Shown in pieces: positions 8,701-22,267 of a stretch of 64,000 nt of DNA (position 1 is its first letter; every line of letters begins with the position of its first letter). Location of the stretch: assembly GCA_963691705.1 (NCBI GenBank), contig OY829543.1, forward strand, positions 25,939,523 through 26,003,522, in the 5' to 3' direction. This stretch comes from Viola odorata. Taxonomy: Eukaryota; Streptophyta; Magnoliopsida; Malpighiales; Violaceae. A program made the translations under genes and the position numbers. The notes under the pieces were generated by a model that made no database searches, was not told the DNA's origin, and worked only from the letters and a program-made list of their open reading frames with translations.

Positions 8701-11064
8701 GGAATGCCGCGCCAAGTCCTCGCAAACCATGAAGTCATGCGCGCACCAGGCGCGCCAACCCTAGCATCCCATGAAGTCCCCTCGCCTAAGCCATCCGAGG
8801 CCTTGCGCTAGCTCTCCAAGCCAATCTCTTCAAGCCCGCGGTCAAGGCCTTAAGTGAAGGGTGGTTTAGGGTTACTTCATGTAATAATTCCCAAGCCTAC
8901 TCTTCGCCCATGGGAGAAAATTCCTTGTGTTTTGAAGTCTACAGACTTATTTTCACATCATCGCTTTGAGTTACCTTTTAGTTTTTTTCCAACTCTTTTC
9001 CATAGTGCTGATGCATATCTCTTCTATGTAGGTACTTTGTGTGACATTCGCAAAGGAATGGAGCGCGCAGATTCGAGAACGAATCCATTTGAAGAGGGAG
9101 TAAATGATACGAGCATGAGGGATCTCACTCGTATCCACTTGAAGACCTCACGGATAGGCCGCGCCAGCCGTGAGGAATGCCGCACCAAGTCCTCGCAAAC
9201 CATGAAGTCATGCGCGCACCAGGCGCACCAACCCTAGCATCCCATGAAGTCCCCACGCCTAAGCCATCCGAGGCCTTGCGCTAGCTCTCCAAGCCAATCT
9301 CTTCAAGCCCGCGGTCAAGGCCTTAAGTGAAGGGTGGTTTAGGGTTACTTCATGTAATAATTCCCAAGCCTACTCTTCGCCCATGGGAGAAAATTCCTTG
9401 TGTTTTGAAGTCTACAGACTTATTTTCCCATCATCGCTTTGACTTACCTTTCAGTTATTTTCCAACTCTTTTCCATAGTGCTGATGCATATCTCTTCTAT
9501 GTAGGTACTTTGTGTGACATTCGCAAAGGAATGGAGCGCGCAGATTCGAGAACGAATCCATTTGAAGAGGGAGTAAATGATACGAGCATGAGGGCTATCA
9601 CTCGTATCCACTTGAAGACCTCACGGATAGGCCGCGCAAGCCATGAGGAATGCCGCGCCAAGTCCTCGCAAACCATGATGACATGCATGCACCAGACGCG
9701 CCAACCCTAGCATCCCATGAAGTCCCCGCGCCTAAGCCATCCGAGGCCTTGCGCTAGCTCTCCAAGCCAATCTCTTCAAGCCCGCGGTCAAGGCCTTAAG
9801 TGAAGGGTGGTTTAGGGTTACTTCATGTAATAATTCCCAAGCCTACTCTTCGCCCATGGGAGAAAATTCCTTGTGTTTTGAAGTCTACAGACTTATTTTC
9901 ACATTAACGCTTTGAGTTACCTTTTAGTTTTTTTCCAACTCTTTTCCATAGTGCTGATGCATATCTCTTCTATGTAGGTACTTTGTGTGACATTCGCAAA
10001 GGAATGGAGCGCGCAGATTCGAGAACGAATCCATTTGAAGAGGGAGTAAATGATACGAGCATGAGGGCTCTCACTCGTATCTACTTGAAGACCTCACGGA
10101 TAGGCCGCGCCAGCCGTGAGGAATGCCGCGCCAAGTCCTCGCAAACCATGAAGTCATGCGCGCACCAGGCGCACCAACCCTAGCATCCCATGAAGTCCCC
10201 ACTCCTAAGCCATCCGAGGCCTTGCGCTAGCTCTCCAAGCCAATCTCTTCAAGCCCGCGGTCAAGGCCTTAAGTGAAGGGTGGTTTAGGGTTACTTCATG
10301 TAATAATTCCCAAGCCTACTCTTCGCCCATGGGAGAAAATTCCTTGTGTTTTGAAGTCTACAGACTTATTTTCACATCAACGCTTTGAGTTACCTTTTAG
10401 TTTTTTTCCAACTCTTTTCCATAGTGCTGATGCATATCTCTTCTATGTAGGTACTTTGTGTGACATTCGCAAAGGAATGGAGCGCGCAGATTCGAGAACG
10501 AATCCATTTGAAGAGGGAGTAAATGATACGAGCATGAGGGCTCTCACTCGTATCTACTTGAAGACCTCACGGATAGGCCGCGCCAGCCGTGAGGAATGCC
10601 GCGCCAAGTCCTCGCAAACCATGAAGTCATGCGCGCACCAGGCGCACCAACCCTAGCATCCCATGAAGTCCCCACTCCTAAGCCATCCGAGGCCTTGCGC
10701 TAGCTCTCCAAGCCAATCTCTTCAAGCCCGCGGTCAAAGCCTTAAGTGAAGGGTGGTTTAGGGTTATTTCATGTAATAATTCCCAAGCCTACTCTTCGCC
10801 CATGGGAGAAAATTCCTTGTGTTTTGAAGTCTACAGACTTATTTTCACATCATCGCTTTGAGTTACCTTTTAGTTTTTTTCCAACTCTTTTCCATAGTGC
10901 TGATGCATATCTCTTCTATGTAGGTACTTTGTGTGACATTCGCAAAGGAATGGAGCGCGCAGATTCGAGAACAAATCCATTTGAAGAGGGAGGAGATGAT
11001 ACGAGCATGAGGGCTCTCACTCGTATCCACGTGAAGACCTCATGGATAGGCCGCGCAAGCCATG
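5739..11064 (+). repeat. 12-monomer HOR block, copy 2
   Basis: This is the second copy of the 5634-base unit. It matches copy 1 to about 11064, where its GCCATGCGGAATG departs from GCCATGAGGAATG. The full-length monomer at 10746 corresponds to the shortened one at 5112. Both carry GAGAACAAATCC, which shows that the 42-base deletion happened in copy 1 after duplication, or that this end of copy 2 was replaced. Near identity over more than 5 kb implies a recent duplication or recent conversion. Confidence 0.92.
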
Positions 11065-12110
11065 CGGAATGCCGCGCCAAGTCCTCGCAAACCATGATGA
11101 CATGCATGCACCAGACGCGCCAACCCTAGCATCCCATGAAGTCCCCGCGCCTAAGCCATCCGAGGCCTTGCGGTAGCTCTCCAAGCCAATCTCTTCAAGC
11201 CCGCGGTCAAGGCCTTAAGTGAAGGGTGGTTTAGGGTTACTTCATGTAATAATTCCCAAGCCTACTCTTCGCCCATGGGAGAAAATTCCTTGTGTTTTGA
11301 AGTCTACAGACTTATTTTCCCATCATCGCTTTGACTTACCTTTTAGTTATTTTCCAACTCTTTTCCATAGTGCTGATGCATATCTCTTCTATATAGGTAC
11401 TTTGTGTGACATTCGCAAAGGAATGGAGCGCGCAGATTCGAGAACGAATCCATTTGAAGAGGGAGTAAATGATACGAGCATGAGGGCTCTCACTCGTATC
11501 CACTTGAAGACCTCACGGATAGGCCTCGCCAGCCGTGAGGAATGCCGCGCCAAGTCCTCGCAACCCATGAAGTCATGCGCGCACCAGGCGCGCCAACCCT
11601 AGCATCCCATGAAGTCCCCACGCCTAACCCATCCGAGGCCTTGCGCTAGCTCTCCAAGCCAATCTCTTCAAGCCCGCGGTCAAAGCCTTAAGTGAAGGGT
11701 GGTTTAGGGTTATTTCATGTAATAATTCCCAAGCCTACTCTTCGCCCATGGGAGAAAATTCCTTGTGTTTTGAAGTCTACAGACTTATTTTCACATCATC
11801 GCTTTGAGTTACCTTTTAGTTTTTTTCAACTCTTTTCCATAGTGCTGATGCATATCTCTTCTATGTAGGTACTTTGTGTGACATTCGCAAAGGAATGGAG
11901 CGCGCAGATTCGAGAACGAATCCATTTGAAGAGGGAGTAAATGATACGAGCATGAGGGCTCTCACTCGTATCCACTTGAAGACCTCACGGATAGGCCGCG
12001 CAAGCCATGAGGAATGCCGCGCCAAGTCCTCGCAAACCATGATGACATGCATGCACCAGACGCGCCAACCCTAGCATCCCATGAAGTCCCCGCGCCTAAG
12101 CCATCCGAGG
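9595..12110 (+). repeat. 7-monomer HOR block, copy 1
   Basis: This is the left copy of a block repeated with period 3309 (seven monomers less two single-base deletions). Successive marks are GGCTATCACTCG (about 9595), ACATTAACGC (9800), ACATCAACGC with TATCTACTTG (10273), GCATGCGGAATG (10746), CTATATAGG with CAACCCATGAAG (11219) and a lost C in TTTTTTTCAACTC (11692). All recur in the same order 3309 bases downstream. The block overlaps the second 12-monomer copy, so it was formed from it. Confidence 0.88.
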
Positions 12111-12903
12111 CCTTGCGCTAGCTCTCCAAGCCAATCTCTTCAAGCCCGCGGTCAAGGCCTTAAGTGAAGGGTGGTTTAGGGTTACTTCATGTAATAATTC
12201 CCAAGCCTACTCTTCGCCCATGGGAGAAAATTCCTTGTGTTTTGAAGTCTACAGACTTATTTTCACATTAACGCTTTGAGTTACCTTTTAGTTTTTTTCC
12301 AACTCTTTTCCATAGTGCTGATGCATATCTCTTCTATGTAGGTACTTTGTGTGACATTCGCAAAGGAATGGAGCGCGCAGATTCGAGAACGAATCCATTT
12401 GAAGAGGGAGTAAATGATACGAGCATGAGGGCTCTCACTCGTATCCACTTGAAGACCTCACGGATAGGCCTCGCCAGCCGTGAGGAATGCCGCGCCAAGT
12501 CCTCGCAACCCATGAAGTCATGCGCGCACCAGGCGCGCCAACCCTAGCATCCCATGAAGTCCCCACGCCTAACCCATCCGAGGCCTTGCGCTAGCTCTCC
12601 AAGCCAATCTCTTCAAGCCCGCGGTCAAAGCCTTAAGTGAAGGGTGGTTTAGGGTTATTTCATGTAATAATTCCCAAGCCTACTCTTCGCCCATGGGAGA
12701 AAATTCCTTGTGTTTTGAAGTCTACAGACTTATTTTCACATCATCGCTTTGAGTTACCTTTTAGTTTTTTTCAACTCTTTTCCATAGTGCTGATGCATAT
12801 CTCTTCTATGTAGGTACTTTGTGTGACATTCGCAAAGGAATGGAGCGCGCAGATTCGAGAACGAATCCATTTGAAGAGGGAGTAAATGATACGAGCATGA
12901 GGG
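12111..12903 (+). repeat. Hybrid monomers between the 7-monomer copies
   Basis: Two monomers here combine markers that occur in different monomers elsewhere. The copy at 12164 starts with ACATTAACGC, as in the copy at 9800, but ends with GGCCTCGCC, CAACCCATGAAG and CGCCTAACCC, as in 11219. The copy at 12637 starts with the one-base deletion of 11692 but continues with GGCTATCACTCG, as in 9327. The switches fall between about 12270 and 12470 and between about 12771 and 12903. They look like crossover or conversion junctions within monomers. Confidence 0.8.
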
Positions 12904-15419
12904 CTATCACTCGTATCCACTTGAAGACCTCACGGATAGGCCGCGCAAGCCATGAGGAATGCCGCGCCAAGTCCTCGCAAACCATGATGACATGCATGCA
13001 CCAGACGCGCCAACCCTAGCATCCCATGAAGTCCCCGCGCCTAAGCCATCCGAGGCCTTGCGCTAGCTCTCCAAGCCAATCTCTTCAAGCCCGCGGTCAA
13101 GGCCTTAAGTGAAGGGTGGTTTAGGGTTACTTCATGTAATAATTCCCAAGCCTACTCTTCGCCCATGGGAGAAAATTCCTTGTGTTTTGAAGTCTACAGA
13201 CTTATTTTCACATTAACGCTTTGAGTTACCTTTTAGTTTTTTTCCAACTCTTTTCCATAGTGCTGATGCATATCTCTTCTATGTAGGTACTTTGTGTGAC
13301 ATTCGCAAAGGAATGGAGCGCGCAGATTCGAGAACGAATCCATTTGAAGAGGGAGTAAATGATACGAGCATGAGGGCTCTCACTCGTATCTACTTGAAGA
13401 CCTCACGGATAGGCCGCGCCAGCCGTGAGGAATGCCGCGCCAAGTCCTCGCAAACCATGAAGTCATGCGCGCACCAGGCGCACCAACCCTAGCATCCCAT
13501 GAAGTCCCCACTCCTAAGCCATCCGAGGCCTTGCGCTAGCTCTCCAAGCCAATCTCTTCAAGCCCGCGGTCAAGGCCTTAAGTGAAGGGTGGTTTAGGGT
13601 TACTTCATGTAATAATTCCCAAGCCTACTCTTCGCCCATGGGAGAAAATTCCTTGTGTTTTGAAGTCTACAGACTTATTTTCACATCAACGCTTTGAGTT
13701 ACCTTTTAGTTTTTTTCCAACTCTTTTCCATAGTGCTGATGCATATCTCTTCTATGTAGGTACTTTGTGTGACATTCGCAAAGGAATGGAGCGCGCAGAT
13801 TCGAGAACGAATCCATTTGAAGAGGGAGTAAATGATACGAGCATGAGGGCTCTCACTCGTATCTACTTGAAGACCTCACGGATAGGCCGCGCCAGCCGTG
13901 AGGAATGCCGCGCCAAGTCCTCGCAAACCATGAAGTCATGCGCGCACCAGGCGCACCAACCCTAGCATCCCATGAAGTCCCCACTCCTAAGCCATCCGAG
14001 GCCTTGCGCTAGCTCTCCAAGCCAATCTCTTCAAGCCCGCGGTCAAAGCCTTAAGTGAAGGGTGGTTTAGGGTTATTTCATGTAATAATTCCCAAGCCTA
14101 CTCTTCGCCCATGGGAGAAAATTCCTTGTGTTTTGAAGTCTACAGACTTATTTTCACATCATCGCTTTGAGTTACCTTTTAGTTTTTTTCCAACTCTTTT
14201 CCATAGTGCTGATGCATATCTCTTCTATGTAGGTACTTTGTGTGACATTCGCAAAGGAATGGAGCGCGCAGATTCGAGAACAAATCCATTTGAAGAGGGA
14301 GGAGATGATACGAGCATGAGGGCTCTCACTCGTATCCACGTGAAGACCTCATGGATAGGCCGCGCAAGCCATGCGGAATGCCGCGCCAAGTCCTCGCAAA
14401 CCATGATGACATGCATGCACCAGACGCGCCAACCCTAGCATCCCATGAAGTCCCCGCGCCTAAGCCATCCGAGGCCTTGCGGTAGCTCTCCAAGCCAATC
14501 TCTTCAAGCCCGCGGTCAAGGCCTTAAGTGAAGGGTGGTTTAGGGTTACTTCATGTAATAATTCCCAAGCCTACTCTTCGCCCATGGGAGAAAATTCCTT
14601 GTGTTTTGAAGTCTACAGACTTATTTTCCCATCATCGCTTTGACTTACCTTTTAGTTATTTTCCAACTCTTTTCCATAGTGCTGATGCATATCTCTTCTA
14701 TATAGGTACTTTGTGTGACATTCGCAAAGGAATGGAGCGCGCAGATTCGAGAACGAATCCATTTGAAGAGGGAGTAAATGATACGAGCATGAGGGCTCTC
14801 ACTCGTATCCACTTGAAGACCTCACGGATAGGCCTCGCCAGCCGTGAGGAATGCCGCGCCAAGTCCTCGCAACCCATGAAGTCATGCGCGCACCAGGCGC
14901 GCCAACCCTAGCATCCCATGAAGTCCCCACGCCTAACCCATCCGAGGCCTTGCGCTAGCTCTCCAAGCCAATCTCTTCAAGCCCGCGGTCAAAGCCTTAA
15001 GTGAAGGGTGGTTTAGGGTTATTTCATGTAATAATTCCCAAGCCTACTCTTCGCCCATGGGAGAAAATTCCTTGTGTTTTGAAGTCTACAGACTTATTTT
15101 CACATCATCGCTTTGAGTTACCTTTTAGTTTTTTTCAACTCTTTTCCATAGTGCTGATGCATATCTCTTCTATGTAGGTACTTTGTGTGACATTCGCAAA
15201 GGAATGGAGCGCGCAGATTCGAGAACGAATCCATTTGAAGAGGGAGTAAATGATACGAGCATGAGGGCTCTCACTCGTATCCACTTGAAGACCTCACGGA
15301 TAGGCCGCGCAAGCCATGAGGAATGCCGCGCCAAGTCCTCGCAAACCATGATGACATGCATGCACCAGACGCGCCAACCCTAGCATCCCATGAAGTCCCC
15401 GCGCCTAAGCCATCCGAGG
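12904..15419 (+). repeat. 7-monomer HOR block, copy 2
   Basis: This is the right copy of the 3309-period block, reproducing ACATTAACGC (13109), ACATCAACGC (13582), GCATGCGGAATG (14055), CTATATAGG (14528) and the one-base deletion (15001). Agreement ends at 15420, where GAGGTCTTG replaces GAGGCCTTG; downstream the monomer at 15473 is of a different type from its counterpart at 12164. Confidence 0.88.
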
Positions 15420-18348
15420 TCTTGCGCTAGCTCTCCAAGCCAATCTCTTCAAGCCCGCGGTCAAGGCCTTAAGTGAAGGGTGGTTTAGGGTTACTTCATG
15501 TAATAATTCCCAAGCCTACTCTTCGCCCATGGGAGAAAATTCCTTGTGTTTTGAAGTCTACAGACTTATTTTCACATCATCGCTTTGAGTTACCTTTTAG
15601 TTTTTTTCCAACTCTTTTCCATAGTGCTGATGCATATCTCTTCTATGTAGGTACTTTGTGTGACATTCGCAAAGGAATGGAGCGCGCAGATTCGAGAACG
15701 AATCCATTTGAAGAGGGAGGAGATGATACGAGCATGAGGGCTCTCACTCGTATCCACGTGAAGACCTCATGGATAGGCCGCGCAAGCCATGAGGAATGCC
15801 GCGCCAAGTCCTCGCAAACCATGATGACATGCATGCACCAGACGCGCCAACCCTAGCATCCCATGAAGTCCCCGCGCCTAAGCCATCCGAGGCCTTGCGG
15901 TAGCTCTCCAAGCCAATCTCTTCAAGCCCGCGGTCAAGGCCTTAAGTGAAGGGTGGTTTAGGGTTACTTCATGTAATAATTCCCAAGCCTACTCTTCGCC
16001 CATGGGAGAAAATTCCTTGTGTTTTGAAGTCTACAGACTTATTTTCCCATCATCGCTTTGACTTACCTTTTAGTTATTTTCCAACTCTTTTCCATAGTGC
16101 TGATGCATATCTCTTCTATGTAGGTACTTTGTGTGACATTCGCAAAGGAATGGAGCGCGCAGATTCGAGAACGAATCCATTTGAAGAGGGAGTAAATGAT
16201 ACGAGCATGAGGGCTCTCACTCGTATCCACTTGAAGACCTCACGGATAGGCCTCGCCAGCCGTGAGGAATGCCGCACCAAGTCCTCGCAAACCATGAAGT
16301 CATGCGCGCACCAGGCGCGCCAACCCTAGCATCCCATGAAGTCCCCACGCCTAACCCATCCGAGGCCTTGCGCTAGCTCTCCAAGCCAATCTCTTCAAGC
16401 CCGCGGTCAAGGCCTTAAGTGAAGGGTGGTTTAGGGTTACTTCATGTAATAATTCGCAAGCCTACTCTTCGCCCATGGGAGAAAATTCCTTGTGTTTTGA
16501 AGTCTACAGACTTATTTTCCCATCATCGCTTTGACTTACCTTTTAGTTATTTTCCAACTCTTTTCCATAGTGCTGATGCATATCTCTTCTATGTAGGTAC
16601 TTTGTGTGACATTCGCAAAGGAATGGAGCGCGCAGATTCGAGAACGAATCCATTTGAAGAGGGAGTAAATGATACGAGCATGAGGGCTCTCACTCGTATC
16701 CACTTGAAGACCTCACGGATAGGCCACGCCAGCCGTGAGGAATGCCGCGCCAAGTCCTCGCAAACCATGAAGTCATGCGCGCACCAGGCGCACCAACCCT
16801 AGCATCCCATGAAGTCCCCATGCCTAAGCCATCCGAGGCCTTGCGCTAGCTCTCCAAGCCAATCTCTTCAAGCCCGCGGTCAAAGCCTTAAGTGAAGGGT
16901 GGTTTAGGGTTATTTCATGTAATAATTCCCAAGCCTACTCTTCGCCCATGGGAGAAAATTCCTTGTGTTTTGAATTCTACAGACTTATTTTCACATCATC
17001 GCTTTGAGTTACCTTTTAGTTTTTTTCCAACTCTTTTCCATAGTGCTGATGCATATCTCTTCTATGTAGGTACTTTGTGTGACATTCGCAAAGGAATGGA
17101 GCGCGCAGATTCGAGAACGAATCCATTTGAAGAGGGATGAGATGATACGAGCATGAGGGCTCTCACTCGTATCCACGTGAAGACCTCATGGATAGGCCGC
17201 GCAAGCCATGAGGAATGCCGCGCCAAGTCCTCGCAAACCATGATGACATGCATGCACCAGACGCGCCAACCCTAGCATCCCATGAAGTCCCCGCGCCTAA
17301 GCCATCCGAGGCCTTGCGCTAGCTCTCCAAGCCAATCTCTTCAAGCCCGCGGTCAAGGCCTTAAGTGAAGGGTGGTTTAGGGTTACTTCATGTAATAATT
17401 CCCAAGCCTACTCTTCGCCCATGGGAGAAAATTCCTTGTGTTTTGAAGTCTACAGACTTATTTTCACATCATCGCTTTGAGTTACCTTTTAGTTTTTTTC
17501 CAACTCTTTTCCATAGTGCTGATGCATATCTCTTGTATGTAGGTACTTTGTGTGACATTCGCAAAGGAATGGAGCGCGCAGATTCGAGAACGAATCCATT
17601 TGAAGAGGGAGTAAATGATACGAGCATGAGGGCTCTCACTCGTATCCACTTGAAGACCTCACGGATAGGCCGCGCCAGCCGTGAGGAATGCCGCACCAAG
17701 TCCTCGCAAACCATGAAGTCATGCGCGCACCAGGCGCACCAACCCTAGCATCCCATGAAGTCCCCACGCCTAAGCCATCCGAGGCCTTGCGCTAGCTCTC
17801 CAAGCCAATCTCTTCAAGCCCGCGGTCAAAGCCTTAAGTGAAGGGTGGTTTAGGGTTGTTTCATGTAATAATTCCCAAGCCTACTCTTCGCCCATGGGAG
17901 AAAATTCCTTGTGTTTTGAAGTCTACAGACTTATTTTCCCATCATCGCTTTGACTTACCTTTTAGTTATTTTCCAACTCTTTTCCACAGTGCTGATGCAT
18001 ATCTCTTCTATGTAGGTACTTTGTGTGACATTCGCAAAGGAATGGAGCGCGCAGATTCGAGAACGAATCCATTTGAAGAGGGAGTAAATGATACGAGCAT
18101 GAGGGCTCTCACTCGTATCCACTTGAAGACCTCACGGATAGGCCTCGCCAGCCGTGAGGAATGCCGCACCAAGTCCTCGCAAACCATGAAGTCATGCGCG
18201 CACCAGGCGCGCCAACCCTAGCATCCCATGAAGTCCCCACGCCTAACCCATCCGAGGCCTTGCGCTAGCTCTCCAAGCCAATCTCTTCAAGCCCGCGGTC
18301 AAGGCCTTAAGTGAAGGGTGGTTTAGGGTTACTTCATGTAATAATTCG
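14566..18348 (+). repeat. 8-monomer HOR block, copy 1
   Basis: This is the first copy of a 3783-base unit (eight monomers less one base). It runs from the end of the monomer at 14528 through 15001 (one-base deletion), 15473, 15946, 16419 (ATTCGCAAG), 16892 (GAATTC and GGGATGAG), 17365 (CTTGTATG) and 17838 (GGGTTGTTTC). Differences from the copy 3783 downstream noticed by eye: A/G at 16726/20509 and C/T at 17987/21770. It overlaps the end of the 7-monomer block and so arose after or from it. Confidence 0.88.
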
Positions 18349-21300
18349 CAAGCCTACTCTTCGCCCATGGGAGAAAATTCCTTGTGTTTTGAAGTCTACA
18401 GACTTATTTTCCCATCATCGCTTTGACTTACCTTTTAGTTATTTTCCAACTCTTTTCCATAGTGCTGATGCATATCTCTTCTATATAGGTACTTTGTGTG
18501 ACATTCGCAAAGGAATGGAGCGCGCAGATTCGAGAACGAATCCATTTGAAGAGGGAGTAAATGATACGAGCATGAGGGCTCTCACTCGTATCCACTTGAA
18601 GACCTCACGGATAGGCCTCGCCAGCCGTGAGGAATGCCGCGCCAAGTCCTCGCAACCCATGAAGTCATGCGCGCACCAGGCGCGCCAACCCTAGCATCCC
18701 ATGAAGTCCCCACGCCTAACCCATCCGAGGCCTTGCGCTAGCTCTCCAAGCCAATCTCTTCAAGCCCGCGGTCAAAGCCTTAAGTGAAGGGTGGTTTAGG
18801 GTTATTTCATGTAATAATTCCCAAGCCTACTCTTCGCCCATGGGAGAAAATTCCTTGTGTTTTGAAGTCTACAGACTTATTTTCACATCATCGCTTTGAG
18901 TTACCTTTTAGTTTTTTTCAACTCTTTTCCATAGTGCTGATGCATATCTCTTCTATGTAGGTACTTTGTGTGACATTCGCAAAGGAATGGAGCGCGCAGA
19001 TTCGAGAACGAATCCATTTGAAGAGGGAGTAAATGATACGAGCATGAGGGCTCTCACTCGTATCCACTTGAAGACCTCACGGATAGGCCGCGCAAGCCAT
19101 GAGGAATGCCGCGCCAAGTCCTCGCAAACCATGATGACATGCATGCACCAGACGCGCCAACCCTAGCATCCCATGAAGTCCCCGCGCCTAAGCCATCCGA
19201 GGTCTTGCGCTAGCTCTCCAAGCCAATCTCTTCAAGCCCGCGGTCAAGGCCTTAAGTGAAGGGTGGTTTAGGGTTACTTCATGTAATAATTCCCAAGCCT
19301 ACTCTTCGCCCATGGGAGAAAATTCCTTGTGTTTTGAAGTCTACAGACTTATTTTCACATCATCGCTTTGAGTTACCTTTTAGTTTTTTTCCAACTCTTT
19401 TCCATAGTGCTGATGCATATCTCTTCTATGTAGGTACTTTGTGTGACATTCGCAAAGGAATGGAGCGCGCAGATTCGAGAACGAATCCATTTGAAGAGGG
19501 AGGAGATGATACGAGCATGAGGGCTCTCACTCGTATCCACGTGAAGACCTCATGGATAGGCCGCGCAAGCCATGAGGAATGCCGCGCCAAGTCCTCGCAA
19601 ACCATGATGACATGCATGCACCAGACGCGCCAACCCTAGCATCCCATGAAGTCCCCGCGCCTAAGCCATCCGAGGCCTTGCGGTAGCTCTCCAAGCCAAT
19701 CTCTTCAAGCCCGCGGTCAAGGCCTTAAGTGAAGGGTGGTTTAGGGTTACTTCATGTAATAATTCCCAAGCCTACTCTTCGCCCATGGGAGAAAATTCCT
19801 TGTGTTTTGAAGTCTACAGACTTATTTTCCCATCATCGCTTTGACTTACCTTTTAGTTATTTTCCAACTCTTTTCCATAGTGCTGATGCATATCTCTTCT
19901 ATGTAGGTACTTTGTGTGACATTCGCAAAGGAATGGAGCGCGCAGATTCGAGAACGAATCCATTTGAAGAGGGAGTAAATGATACGAGCATGAGGGCTCT
20001 CACTCGTATCCACTTGAAGACCTCACGGATAGGCCTCGCCAGCCGTGAGGAATGCCGCACCAAGTCCTCGCAAACCATGAAGTCATGCGCGCACCAGGCG
20101 CGCCAACCCTAGCATCCCATGAAGTCCCCACGCCTAACCCATCCGAGGCCTTGCGCTAGCTCTCCAAGCCAATCTCTTCAAGCCCGCGGTCAAGGCCTTA
20201 AGTGAAGGGTGGTTTAGGGTTACTTCATGTAATAATTCGCAAGCCTACTCTTCGCCCATGGGAGAAAATTCCTTGTGTTTTGAAGTCTACAGACTTATTT
20301 TCCCATCATCGCTTTGACTTACCTTTTAGTTATTTTCCAACTCTTTTCCATAGTGCTGATGCATATCTCTTCTATGTAGGTACTTTGTGTGACATTCGCA
20401 AAGGAATGGAGCGCGCAGATTCGAGAACGAATCCATTTGAAGAGGGAGTAAATGATACGAGCATGAGGGCTCTCACTCGTATCCACTTGAAGACCTCACG
20501 GATAGGCCGCGCCAGCCGTGAGGAATGCCGCGCCAAGTCCTCGCAAACCATGAAGTCATGCGCGCACCAGGCGCACCAACCCTAGCATCCCATGAAGTCC
20601 CCATGCCTAAGCCATCCGAGGCCTTGCGCTAGCTCTCCAAGCCAATCTCTTCAAGCCCGCGGTCAAAGCCTTAAGTGAAGGGTGGTTTAGGGTTATTTCA
20701 TGTAATAATTCCCAAGCCTACTCTTCGCCCATGGGAGAAAATTCCTTGTGTTTTGAATTCTACAGACTTATTTTCACATCATCGCTTTGAGTTACCTTTT
20801 AGTTTTTTTCCAACTCTTTTCCATAGTGCTGATGCATATCTCTTCTATGTAGGTACTTTGTGTGACATTCGCAAAGGAATGGAGCGCGCAGATTCGAGAA
20901 CGAATCCATTTGAAGAGGGATGAGATGATACGAGCATGAGGGCTCTCACTCGTATCCACGTGAAGACCTCATGGATAGGCCGCGCAAGCCATGAGGAATG
21001 CCGCGCCAAGTCCTCGCAAACCATGATGACATGCATGCACCAGACGCGCCAACCCTAGCATCCCATGAAGTCCCCGCGCCTAAGCCATCCGAGGCCTTGC
21101 GCTAGCTCTCCAAGCCAATCTCTTCAAGCCCGCGGTCAAGGCCTTAAGTGAAGGGTGGTTTAGGGTTACTTCATGTAATAATTCCCAAGCCTACTCTTCG
21201 CCCATGGGAGAAAATTCCTTGTGTTTTGAAGTCTACAGACTTATTTTCACATCATCGCTTTGAGTTACCTTTTAGTTTTTTTCCAACTCTTTTCCATAGT

Positions 21301-22267
21301 GCTGATGCATATCTCTTGTATGTAGGTACTTTGTGTGACATTCGCAAAGGAATGGAGCGCGCAGATTCGAGAACGAATCCATTTGAAGAGGGAGTAAATG
21401 ATACGAGCATGAGGGCTCTCACTCGTATCCACTTGAAGACCTCACGGATAGGCCGCGCCAGCCGTGAGGAATGCCGCACCAAGTCCTCGCAAACCATGAA
21501 GTCATGCGCGCACCAGGCGCACCAACCCTAGCATCCCATGAAGTCCCCACGCCTAAGCCATCCGAGGCCTTGCGCTAGCTCTCCAAGCCAATCTCTTCAA
21601 GCCCGCGGTCAAAGCCTTAAGTGAAGGGTGGTTTAGGGTTGTTTCATGTAATAATTCCCAAGCCTACTCTTCGCCCATGGGAGAAAATTCCTTGTGTTTT
21701 GAAGTCTACAGACTTATTTTCCCATCATCGCTTTGACTTACCTTTTAGTTATTTTCCAACTCTTTTCCATAGTGCTGATGCATATCTCTTCTATGTAGGT
21801 ACTTTGTGTGACATTCGCAAAGGAATGGAGCGCGCAGATTCGAGAACGAATCCATTTGAAGAGGGAGTAAATGATACGAGCATGAGGGCTCTCACTCGTA
21901 TCCACTTGAAGACCTCACGGATAGGCCTCGCCAGCCGTGAGGAATGCCGCACCAAGTCCTCGCAAACCATGAAGTCATGCGCGCACCAGGCGCGCCAACC
22001 CTAGCATCCCATGAAGTCCCCACGCCTAACCCATCCGAGGCCTTGCGCTAGCTCTCCAAGCCAATCTCTTCAAGCCCGCGGTCAAGGCCTTAAGTGAAGG
22101 GTGGTTTAGGGTTACTTCATGTAATAATTCGCAAGCCTACTCTTCGCCCATGGGAGAAAATTCCTTGTGTTTTGAAGTCTACAGACTTATTTTCCCATCA
22201 TCGCTTTGACTTACCTTTTAGTTATTTTCCAACTCTTTTCCATAGTGCTGATGCATATCTCTTCTAT
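18349..22267 (+). repeat. 8-monomer HOR block, copy 2 and overhang
   Basis: This is the second copy of the 3783-base unit plus about 136 bases of a third. The monomer at 18311 is the junction: its start (ATTCGCAAG) is that of 16419 and 22094, while its end (CTATATAGG, CAACCCATGAAG) is that of 14528. Agreement with copy 1 ends at 22268 (CTATGTAGG against CTATATAGG at 18485), so the exchange point lies between 18349 and 18485. Confidence 0.87.
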
